Below, piece after piece: positions 7,151-13,304 of a DNA stretch of 13,304 bases. Made by a program: the position numbers and the translations under genes. Origin of the DNA: Bacilli bacterium (GTDB taxonomy: Bacteria; Bacillota_I; Bacilli_A; RF39; UBA660); the NCBI GenBank assembly GCA_017411235.1, contig JAFPMR010000284.1, forward strand, positions 1 to 13,304, written 5' to 3'. How positions within the stretch are numbered: the first letter of the stretch is position 1; each line of letters begins with the position of its first letter. The notes below the pieces were generated by a model. That model was not told the DNA's origin. It was given only the letters and a program-made list of their open reading frames with translations, and did no database searches.

Positions 7151-7895
7151 TTGTAAACATTTTAAATAATGATACACCAGCATCAATAGCATCATTTCCT
7201 GAACCATTAGATGTATTAACAACTTGTGGTAAGAATGGAACAATTGAGTTTGCAAGTTTAGGTAATGGCATCGTTTGAACTACTACCTTACCAGGACCTG
7301 TAATAACTGTATTAAAGATTCCTTCACCACCAAGGATGATGTTCTTTAAGCCACCAACTGATTGAACATCCATTGAACAAGTTTCATCAATTGATACAAG
7401 GTATCCTGTACTTAAGATTAATTGTTGATTTGCTTGTAGTTCAAATTCTTTATAAGAACCATCTATTTCGATGAAGACAATTCCATCACCAGTAATACGC
7501 TGCATAATGAAACCTTCACCACCAAAGATACCTACACCAATCTTTTTATTAAAGAATGTTGATAGTTCTACATTACCATAAGATGCTAGGAATGCAGATT
7601 TTTGACATACTAGTGATTTACCTGGTTCTACTTTAACTGCTAAGATTGCTCCTGGTACACTAGTACCAAATGAGATTTTTGAGCCATCTTGAGTAGCTGT
7701 ATAAATGTTTTGAAATAAGTGTTCATTAGTAAATAATCTACCTACTACTTTTTTTAGTCCACCATTAGTTGATGTTTCCATTGTTATTGTTGGATCCATC
7801 CATGCCATAGATCCACTTTGAGTAATCATTGATTCGCCAGCTTTTAGTGTACATTCTACTACTGGGAAGCTGCCTCCGATAATTTCATATTCCAT
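7143..7895 (-). CDS. AIM24 / TIGR00266-family protein
   Basis: A 250-aa protein that fits the AIM24 family along its full length. Its opening MEYEIIGGSFPVVECTL, then AGESMITQSGSMAWMD, GLKKVVGRLF, VPGAILAVKVEPGK and GGLKNIILGGEGIFNTVITGPG are the typical conserved blocks of this beta-barrel-like fold. Bacterial members are soluble, often oligomeric, and of unknown molecular function; the yeast relative is a mitochondrial inner-membrane protein. The C-terminus (about 220-250) is variable and may vary freely. No signal peptide or membrane helix is present. It starts 20 bases after the stop of the large surface-protein gene, with AAGAAGGAT as ribosome-binding site and no terminator between, so the two are co-transcribed. 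Any function linked to the envelope or surface protein is inference. Confidence 0.93.
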   Translation of the reverse strand: MEYEIIGGSFPVVECTLKAGESMITQSGSMAWMDPTITMETSTNGGLKKVVGRLFTNEHLFQNIYTATQDGSKISFGTSVPGAILAVKVEPGKSLVCQKSAFLASYGNVELSTFFNKKIGVGIFGGEGFIMQRITGDGIVFIEIDGSYKEFELQANQQLILSTGYLVSIDETCSMDVQSVGGLKNIILGGEGIFNTVITGPGKVVVQTMPLPKLANSIVPFLPQVVNTSNGSGNDAIDAGVSLFKMFTKK

Positions 7896-7915
7896 AATAA
7901 TCCTTCTTTCTTTTT

Positions 7916-10300
7916 TTATGATTTTAGATAATAAACCATATGACCAATATATGCTACTATAATAATTCCAATTACTACAAGAACTATTATAAGTATTGTG
8001 TTTTTATTTCCTTTTTTAGGTTCTCCTATTTCTTTTAGTTCAATTTTTTCTGGTTCTTTAAATGGTTCTTCTTCAACTTCTTCAGTTGGTTCTTCTACTT
8101 GTGTATTAATATCACCCATACTATAGAAGCTATCATTTAGATCTACTTTTTGGTTAGAAGAGTTTTTCATTGTACCTTTACTAACTCCTATTTTTGTTGA
8201 ACCTTTTTTCTTTGGAACATCAAAAGTTAGAATTTTAAAAGTACCCGTTTTTCCTGTTTCAGTTTGAAGATCGAATCCGTCATTATCTGCAGATCCTTCC
8301 CATTCACTATCAATAATTATGTTTTCTATTTCGTCATCATCGTTTGAAATAAAATCTCCACCTACTGAGATAATATCATCTTCAGATTCACCATACAATG
8401 TACATGTTGATAATTCGCTATTTGATGGATTATCTTCACAAACAATTTCATAACTATTTGGATTATTATCTTTGATTGAACAATTGAATGTTTTGTTTGT
8501 TGTTGTACCATCAGACCATACATAACCTTTACTTAGAACAGCAGAAACACTATATGTTCCAACTTTGGTTGCTTTGTTGTCTTTAAATGTGTAAGAACTT
8601 GGTGAAGTTTTAGTTAGAACTTGTTCTTTGCCGTTATAAGTTAGATCATTACAATAGTTTTCTGATGTTGGTATTACTTGTTTAGCTGTTTTAGAAGTTC
8701 TTGTTCCTCCACTATCAAAGCAATGATATTCATTACTAATTAATTGACAAGTATCTTTTAAAGCAGATCCGGTAGGTCCAGTTCCATATTCGTTAGCTTT
8801 TGTTCTAAAGTAATACACTTTATTATTAACTGTTTGGAAGCCCTTAACCATTTCACCTGCAGGTCCAGTTCCGTATTGATCTTTGGCAGGTCGTAATAGA
8901 TATAAGTCAGTTCTTCCGTTATACTGAATGTTTCTTAAACCAGTTAACATTTCTCCAGTTGGTGAACAACCAGTATTTAGTTCACAGAAATAATACCAAC
9001 CTTTTCTACCATTGTAATCTAAGTTTTGCCAACCGGTTACCATAGCTCCGGAACTATTAAAGTAATACCAACCTTTTTTATTATTATATTCTAAGAATTG
9101 CCAGCCGGTTTGCATTGCTCCGTTACTATCAAAATAGTACCAATCCAACTGACCTTTATATTCTAAGTGTTGCCAACCAGTTACTGGTTTACCATTTTTA
9201 AAGTAGTAGTAATAATCACCACTTGTAAATGAAAGTTTTTGCCAACCGTTCATTGCATTGGAAATATCATAAGAATAGAAGCCTACCTTCCAACTATTTT
9301 TACCATTATCAAATTGATAACTAATAAGCATTTTATTTCCATCAAAAGCAATATTATCTAATTCACCATATAAGTCTTTACCTGAGATATAGAATGTTCT
9401 ATTTATAGGATATGAGTTACCTGAAACATCATATTCATAAATTAATGCACTATATGGTTCTTTACTATTGTAGTGATTTGGTTGATGAGATGATTTTTGT
9501 CCGGCTTCAAATGTTGCTACATATAGTTTATTATTTCTATATGCTAAACTTTGGAAAGTTAAATTTGTTGTTGTACTAAAGATTTCAGTCCATTTAAAGT
9601 CTAGTGTTACATTATATACTTTAGGTGTTGAATGACCAATATATCTATTTCTTGTATAGTCATAAGTAAAGCCAGAATAGCCATCATTTGTAGAACCTGT
9701 GCTACTTAGACGATAATTTGTTATTTGATAACTATTACTTATTTTAAATGCTGCTATTTTACGTCCTTGTACTGGTCCGCTATTTGCACTAGTACTATAC
9801 CAAGGGTTAGCTGTTATTAATACTTCACCAGTATTGGAATTATATGCTAAATCGTTGGCATGACCAAAACAGTAATCATCTATGATGTTTAATACTTTAT
9901 AGGTATTTTTATCAGCAATTACTAATAGTGTATTTTTTTTGTTGTTTTCTTCTGAGGATTTACCATTGTTTGGATTATAAACTAAAGTAAAGATTAAATA
10001 TTTGTCTGTTATGGTCATTCCTTGCATACCATAATCATAGAAATCTAAACCATCTAAACCATATTTACTTGGATCTATATCGTAATGTCCATAAGACAAG
10101 TCATACATTTTTTCTAATTTTGGATAGATACGTGTAAGATTAGCACTAGGAGTATTCCAGTTTAAATCTGTTGCAGCTCCGTAAGATATTCCTTTTTTAT
10201 CTGATGTTATATTTATTGTTAAGATGCTAACTATAGAAAAAACTATAATAAATAATGCGATGTATAGAAATTTGTTAGAACTCTTACTAGTTTTTATCAT
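7916..10300 (-). CDS. Large surface protein: propeller-like domain, wall-binding repeats, Ig-like and cohesin-like domains, two membrane anchors
   Basis: A 794-aa exported protein. Residues 11-28 are an uncleaved-looking signal anchor. About 45-365 are beta-rich with short strand repeats and the motif CFGHANDLAYNSNTGE, suggesting a beta-propeller. About 365-535 contain cell-wall-binding (choline/glucan-binding type) repeats of the form TGWQxLEYNxKxGWYYFNSxGAM, with later copies interrupted by YGTGPxGE inserts. About 550-615 resemble a bacterial Ig-like module (LTYNGKEQ, GTYSVSAVLSKGYVWSDG). About 620-740 look cohesin-like. An acidic Pro/Glu linker (about 741-760) leads to a C-terminal membrane helix (about 768-790) with no LPXTG motif. 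Cysteines fall in close pairs, suggesting disulfides. A long GGAGG-ATAGATAAAT-ATG spacing supports the start. Likely role: adhesion or wall attachment. Confidence 0.85.
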   Translation of the reverse strand: MIKTSKSSNKFLYIALFIIVFSIVSILTINITSDKKGISYGAATDLNWNTPSANLTRIYPKLEKMYDLSYGHYDIDPSKYGLDGLDFYDYGMQGMTITDKYLIFTLVYNPNNGKSSEENNKKNTLLVIADKNTYKVLNIIDDYCFGHANDLAYNSNTGEVLITANPWYSTSANSGPVQGRKIAAFKISNSYQITNYRLSSTGSTNDGYSGFTYDYTRNRYIGHSTPKVYNVTLDFKWTEIFSTTTNLTFQSLAYRNNKLYVATFEAGQKSSHQPNHYNSKEPYSALIYEYDVSGNSYPINRTFYISGKDLYGELDNIAFDGNKMLISYQFDNGKNSWKVGFYSYDISNAMNGWQKLSFTSGDYYYYFKNGKPVTGWQHLEYKGQLDWYYFDSNGAMQTGWQFLEYNNKKGWYYFNSSGAMVTGWQNLDYNGRKGWYYFCELNTGCSPTGEMLTGLRNIQYNGRTDLYLLRPAKDQYGTGPAGEMVKGFQTVNNKVYYFRTKANEYGTGPTGSALKDTCQLISNEYHCFDSGGTRTSKTAKQVIPTSENYCNDLTYNGKEQVLTKTSPSSYTFKDNKATKVGTYSVSAVLSKGYVWSDGTTTNKTFNCSIKDNNPNSYEIVCEDNPSNSELSTCTLYGESEDDIISVGGDFISNDDDEIENIIIDSEWEGSADNDGFDLQTETGKTGTFKILTFDVPKKKGSTKIGVSKGTMKNSSNQKVDLNDSFYSMGDINTQVEEPTEEVEEEPFKEPEKIELKEIGEPKKGNKNTILIIVLVVIGIIIVAYIGHMVYYLKS

Positions 10301-10328
10301 ATTTATCTATCCTCCATCTTTCTATTTA

Positions 10329-10337
10329 ATTTTATCA
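10329..10337 (-). promoter_or_regulatory. Possible extended -10 promoter of the surface-protein operon
   Basis: TGATAAAAT (10337-10329) lies 29 bases before the ATG; no convincing -35 is visible. A second -10-like TATACT occurs further upstream near 10360, so the true start is uncertain. The rest of the 10301-10402 gap shows nothing else I can name. Confidence 0.45.
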
Positions 10338-10402
10338 TATTTTGTTGTAAATATAGTATAGAAATGCAAGTATCTAACTAATATGTAATTACTAAATCAT
10401 TT

Positions 10403-10428
10403 AAAAAAACGGATGGAAATCCGTTTTT
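10403..10428 (-). terminator. Terminator of the lipoprotein operon
   Basis: Minus-strand hairpin AAAAACGGAT / ATCCGTTTTTTT with a 4-base loop (TTCC), directly after the TAA at 10432-10430. Confidence 0.88.
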
Positions 10429-10429
10429 A

Positions 10430-11149
10430 TTATGCACATCTCATTTTAACATTATCATTATTTTGACCTAGAATAGCACAGCTAGTTTCATAATGCATAC
10501 TTGCGTATCCATTTGTTTTAGTGTCACCATTGTATGAACCATCTGTACATGTGTAAGTATGTCCGTCAGAAATAGTTTTACATTGGTCACTTTTAAATAC
10601 TTGGTTTAAAATAGCAACATTACTACTATGGTATTGACCTGCAGTTGTTCCTTCTAAACAGTAGATATTATTATCTTTTAAGATACATGAATATGCTCTA
10701 GTTATTCTATTGTTTGTTAGAACAAAACCAAAGAAGTTATGTCTTTGTTTGCCACCGGGTGTTTTTAAGTTGTTAACATCTGTTGTATATTCACTATCAG
10801 ATAATGTTGAACCAAAAGTTCTTTCATCAGTGAAGTATGCATATACACATCCTTCGCAATTGATTACTTTTTCTACTACTACTTTTTCATTATCGATAGG
10901 TTTGTTATCTTCGTCATCTATATCAAGTATTTCATCATCGTTTGTGATAGTTTCTTCTCTATCTTTTTTACGATCTTCTTCGTAGTCTTTCTTTTGTTCT
11001 TCTTTTTGTCTTTCTTCTTTCTTTTTCTTCTCTTTTTCAGCTGTTCTTGTTTTGTCTCTTGATGATTCTTCATCATCGTCTTTGTCACCACATGCTGTTA
11101 AAGTAAAGATAGCTATGATAGCTAATAAAGCAATTAATAGTTTTTTCAT
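10430..11149 (-). CDS. Cysteine-rich lipoprotein with a charged stalk
   Basis: A 239-aa predicted lipoprotein. The signal peptide MKKLLIALLAIIAIFTLTAC ends in a lipobox (LTAC), so Cys20 should be lipidated and the protein anchored on the outer membrane face. Residues about 21-95 are extremely charged (Lys/Glu then Asp/Glu), a likely extended or coiled-coil stalk. The globular C-terminal half carries eight Cys in four spaced pairs: NCEGC, CILKDNNIYC, CKTISDGHTYTC and CAILGQNNDNVKMRC. This is a pattern expected of disulfide-bonded folds. I do not recognise the family. The ATG at 11149 follows GAGGAG by 8 bases and is preferred over GTG at 11158. The gene starts 23 bases after the 307-aa protein's stop with no terminator between, so it is probably the second gene of that operon; a strong terminator follows. 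Confidence 0.87.
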   Translation of the reverse strand: MKKLLIALLAIIAIFTLTACGDKDDDEESSRDKTRTAEKEKKKKEERQKEEQKKDYEEDRKKDREETITNDDEILDIDDEDNKPIDNEKVVVEKVINCEGCVYAYFTDERTFGSTLSDSEYTTDVNNLKTPGGKQRHNFFGFVLTNNRITRAYSCILKDNNIYCLEGTTAGQYHSSNVAILNQVFKSDQCKTISDGHTYTCTDGSYNGDTKTNGYASMHYETSCAILGQNNDNVKMRCA

Positions 11150-11172
11150 AAAGTTCACTCCTCACTTATATA

Positions 11173-12096
11173 TTATAACTTATGTTTAATGTTATTACTA
11201 TATTCATTGTTGTATTCTTCTATATACAATAAAATATCTCTTAATAATTTATCAGCAGAAGAAGAATCAAATGATACACTGCTATCATCTATGTAGCAAT
11301 TCTCATATCCAGGAATCAAGCTACCAAAAGGTGGCTCATTAATAATATCACCATTGGTAGGTTCTAACAATGTAGAACGTAAATTTTGAAAAAAATCATT
11401 TGTTTTAGAATCATCTAAATCAAACAAAACATATCCATAAGTAATTTGTTTATTTCCATGCCCCTTGCAACATGCTAAAGTGTTTATTTTATTTTTAAAT
11501 AATGATTCTAAAAGATTTCTTAATGCTTCGCTTCCTTCAGAGTATTCTAAAGCTGCTGCATGGATATCTTCTAAGTTCTCTATAGGTCTTTTGTCACAGT
11601 TCATATGATTAACATATTTTTTGCATACTGCCATGTCATTTGTTAATTCTTTAATAGTATATATTAATGAAGGGACATCTAATACTTGAGATCTCTTACC
11701 TTCTAATTCAAGTCTTGTTAATTCACTTTTTATATCAAGTTCTGCTGATCCATTAATTTTTAAGGCGATAAGCAAAAATGTCAAAAAGTAAGTAGCATAG
11801 TCAATATTTTTATTAAATACTTCCCTAATTGAATCACAATCAATACTGGCTAGTTTCTCTTTTGAAATATTAGCTTTTTTTAGTAATAGTTTAATTCTTT
11901 TATTACCATTTTGGTTTTCTAATACTACTTTATCAATTGCATTTAGTTTAATAAAAAATTGTATTAAGCTAGTTAAGGTATCATCTTTAATATCTTCTAG
12001 TTCATCTGCTATCCAAATAACATAATCATTATTCTCTTTATCTATTTTTAAAGATAAATATAATAAAGAGTTTATTTGTTCAAGTATTTCACCCAT
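11173..12096 (-). CDS. Uncharacterised 307-aa protein with a CCxGHG motif
   Basis: I do not recognise this protein. No signal peptide is seen; one moderately hydrophobic stretch near residues 100-115 (YFLTFLLIALKI) could be buried rather than membrane. Residues 1-200 look helical and acidic. Around residues 207-225 lies NTLACCKGHGN followed by QITYGYVLFDLDD, a Cys-Cys-x-Gly-His-Gly cluster that could bind metal or form a catalytic site, leading into a beta-strand-rich part and a final helix. The start is ATG at 12096 after ATAGGTGAAAACT; the upstream GTG lies inside the ribosome-binding site. A probable promoter sits just upstream, and the lipoprotein gene follows after 23 bases, so the two may act together. 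Function cannot be inferred from this. Confidence 0.82.
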   Translation of the reverse strand: MGEILEQINSLLYLSLKIDKENNDYVIWIADELEDIKDDTLTSLIQFFIKLNAIDKVVLENQNGNKRIKLLLKKANISKEKLASIDCDSIREVFNKNIDYATYFLTFLLIALKINGSAELDIKSELTRLELEGKRSQVLDVPSLIYTIKELTNDMAVCKKYVNHMNCDKRPIENLEDIHAAALEYSEGSEALRNLLESLFKNKINTLACCKGHGNKQITYGYVLFDLDDSKTNDFFQNLRSTLLEPTNGDIINEPPFGSLIPGYENCYIDDSSVSFDSSSADKLLRDILLYIEEYNNEYSNNIKHKL

Positions 12097-12113
12097 AGTT
12101 TTCACCTATAAAT

Positions 12114-12142
12114 AGTGTATGGCATATGATAAAGAAAGTAAA
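12114..12142 (-). promoter_or_regulatory. Probable promoter of the 307-aa protein / lipoprotein operon
   Basis: TTTACT (12142-12137), 17 bases, TACACT (12119-12114): four of six matches in each box with ideal spacing. It lies between the tRNA terminator and the gene, with the AGGTG site just downstream. Confidence 0.5.
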
Positions 12143-12162
12143 GGTTAGATTATTTTTAAGCA

Positions 12163-12195
12163 TAAAAAAACGAACTTTTAATAGTTCGGAATTTT
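12163..12195 (-). terminator. Terminator of the tRNA-Met gene
   Basis: Hairpin CGAACT / AGTTCG (12188-12183 and 12176-12171) with a 6-base loop, preceded by an A run and followed by a run of seven Ts. Confidence 0.85.
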
Positions 12196-12200
12196 TTAAT

Positions 12201-12277
12201 TGGTAGCGACGGTGTGATTCGAACACACGACCTGCCGGGTATGAACCGGATGCTCTAGCCAGCTGAGCTACATCGCC
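12201..12277 (-). tRNA. tRNA-Met (CAT), elongator type
   Basis: A 77-base cloverleaf with encoded CCA. The acceptor stem GGCGATG / CGTCGCT includes G1-U72, a feature shared with Bacillus elongator tRNA-Met. The D arm is GCTC / GAGC with a 9-base loop, the anticodon loop TTCATAC gives CAT, and the T arm is GTGTG-TTCGAAT-CACAC. The loop and acceptor wording fit elongator Met rather than Ile2 (lysidine) or initiator. Pair 27-43 reads U with C, a mismatch at the top of the anticodon stem. Confidence 0.96.
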
Positions 12278-12295
12278 ATAAATCAACGTAAATTA

Positions 12296-12324
12296 AATAT
12301 ATCACATTGATTTAAAATTAGCAA
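12296..12324 (-). promoter_or_regulatory. Promoter of the tRNA-Met gene
   Basis: TTGCTA (12324-12319), 17 bases, TATATT (12301-12296), with a TG one base before the -10 (extended). It predicts a start about 12 bases before the mature tRNA. The preceding gene has no visible hairpin terminator, so read-through may add to expression. Confidence 0.7.
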
Positions 12325-12329
12325 GTTTT

Positions 12330-13304
12330 TTATTTATTTTTTCTTACTTTTTCTAGAGATTTATCAGCAATTGCATATACTTCATCATTATTTGCATTGA
12401 TACCAAAGTAATCTAATAATCCTTGAAGTGATAAATCGCCACTAAGTGTTTCTCCTACTTTAACATTTGTTCTTAATTCGTCATCTCTAAATCTAGCCAT
12501 TAATGCTTCTGAATATAGATATCCTAAACCATAGCTAGCTGCTAAGTTTTTACGATATTGTTCTGCTGTTCTAATTGTTGCTGGTGTTTTAATCCAAGGT
12601 ATTTGTTGTTCATAACTCATTAGTTGTAAAGCTCCAAGTGGATGAATTTTAGCGACTTTTTTTATTGTATCTACTTCTTCTAGGAATTCTTTGATTTCTT
12701 TTTCATGAGTATCATAATGCCATGCGATTGCTTCTAGTCTTGTTTCTGATATCATTTGTTGTAAACGTGGATTAAATAAGATTTGAGATAGTAATTCAGT
12801 TGCTCTTTTTTCTACATAGATAGATAATATTTCTTCATAGTATCTTTTTTGGTTATAATCCATTTTCATTAATTGACAATGATAATGAGTATATTCATGT
12901 AGTAAAGCTATGATACTAGATATATGATCAAAGTCTGGTATTTCAATAGCTCTTTTTATATTTGTTGGATTATCTTTTTCTATTAATTGAAGAGATATTC
13001 CTTCTAATATTTCTCTTGAATCACTTACATATAATTTATCTCTTACTAATTCGGAGAATTCAGGTAAAAATTCTTTACCAAAGATTTGTAGTACTAGATA
13101 GAATGCCATTTTAAAGAATTCATCTCTACTAGCTGCTTCTGGTATTGATTCTATAAAGAATTCTCTTGGTCTTAGTTTTATGACTTTTTTAATATATTCT
13201 TGGTATTTCTTTTGAGCGTCACCAACTTTTAAATCAACTATAGTTGGATCTATTTTTTTATCTTGAACATCACGTCCAAAAGATTCAATTATACCATTTT
13301 CAAA
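12330..13304 (-). CDS. Putative HExxH metallopeptidase, N-terminus beyond window edge
   Basis: The frame is open from the right edge for 324 codons to TAA at 12330, so the start lies outside the window. The Met at 13109 is internal: 65 codons upstream of it read as normal coding sequence (for example LRPREFFIESIPEAASRD). Visible residues 136-140 are HEYTH, the HExxH zinc-binding and catalytic motif, in the context IIALLHEYTHYHCQLM. EEILSIYVEKRA follows 17-24 residues later, where a gluzincin would carry its third Glu ligand (probably Glu158 or Glu165). The rest is mostly helical with no signal or membrane segment in the visible part. A zinc-dependent peptidase is the best guess; family and substrate are unclear, since HExxH alone is short. 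No terminator follows the stop. Confidence 0.8.
   Translation of the reverse strand, partial: FENGIIESFGRDVQDKKIDPTIVDLKVGDAQKKYQEYIKKVIKLRPREFFIESIPEAASRDEFFKMAFYLVLQIFGKEFLPEFSELVRDKLYVSDSREILEGISLQLIEKDNPTNIKRAIEIPDFDHISSIIALLHEYTHYHCQLMKMDYNQKRYYEEILSIYVEKRATELLSQILFNPRLQQMISETRLEAIAWHYDTHEKEIKEFLEEVDTIKKVAKIHPLGALQLMSYEQQIPWIKTPATIRTAEQYRKNLAASYGLGYLYSEALMARFRDDELRTNVKVGETLSGDLSLQGLLDYFGINANNDEVYAIADKSLEKVRKNK

Noticed and set aside
7061..7255. Minus-strand frame across the convergent gene ends
   Set aside because: Overlaps two real genes and their terminator and translates to low-complexity Leu/Phe-rich sequence.
7916..8010. LPXTG sortase sorting signal on the surface protein
   Set aside because: The C-terminal helix is preceded by an acidic Pro/Glu linker and Lys-rich stretch with no LPXTG-like motif.
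8690..9240. DNA tandem repeat or CRISPR-like array
   Set aside because: The periodicity comes from diverged protein repeats (wall-binding modules); the DNA copies are not identical and there are no spacers.
12201..12277. tRNA-Ile2 (CAT read as ATA) or an integration site for a mobile element
   Set aside because: The acceptor G1-U72 and TTCATAC loop fit elongator tRNA-Met; no integrase or duplicated tRNA end is visible.
12089..12286. A 65-codon minus-strand frame covering the tRNA
   Set aside because: It is the translation of the tRNA-Met and its terminator; the typical false peptide seen over tRNA genes, with no ribosome-binding site.

Overview
This is a low-GC, AT-rich bacterial window from the Firmicutes/Bacilli side of the tree. 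Shine-Dalgarno sites read AGGTG or GGAGG, sigma-A-type promoters are near consensus, and Rho-independent hairpins end most units. All Trp codons I checked are TGG and no gene ends in TGA, so the standard code fits. The protein types (7TM hybrid histidine kinase, surface protein with cell-wall-binding repeats, AIM24 protein) and the very short intergenic gaps suggest an uncultured gut Bacilli lineage of the RF39/Erysipelotrichia kind. That placement is inference.

Layout, mostly minus strand and read from the right. A partial HExxH putative metallopeptidase (12330 to beyond 13304) is followed by an elongator tRNA-Met (12201-12277) with its own promoter and terminator. Next comes a probable two-gene unit: an unrecognised 307-aa protein and a cysteine-rich lipoprotein (12096 to 10430). 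A second two-gene unit (10300 to 7143) encodes a large, two-ended membrane-anchored surface protein and an AIM24-family protein. A single plus-strand gene (6691-7134, unknown acidic protein) converges on AIM24 through a shared terminator. It is divergent from a membrane-bound S41 peptidase (6604 to 4946), and the two promoters overlap. A PlsC-like acyltransferase (4862 to 3834) and an orphan hybrid histidine kinase (3782 to 1887) follow, each with its own promoter and terminator.

The left end holds the most interesting part. A textbook promoter drives a leader (about 1818-1705) that I read as a yybP-ykoY manganese riboswitch with a terminator-type expression platform. Downstream are not the usual manganese exporters but an uncharacterised coiled-coil protein (1676 to 534) and a stand-alone HD-domain protein (504 to beyond 1) related to the HD half of CCA-adding enzymes. 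If the riboswitch call holds, this is a manganese-induced operon of unknown function.

Most of the remaining genes concern the cell envelope: phospholipid acylation, a membrane sensor kinase, an extracytoplasmic peptidase, a wall-binding surface protein and a lipoprotein. Several exported proteins are rich in paired cysteines, which suggests extracytoplasmic disulfides.
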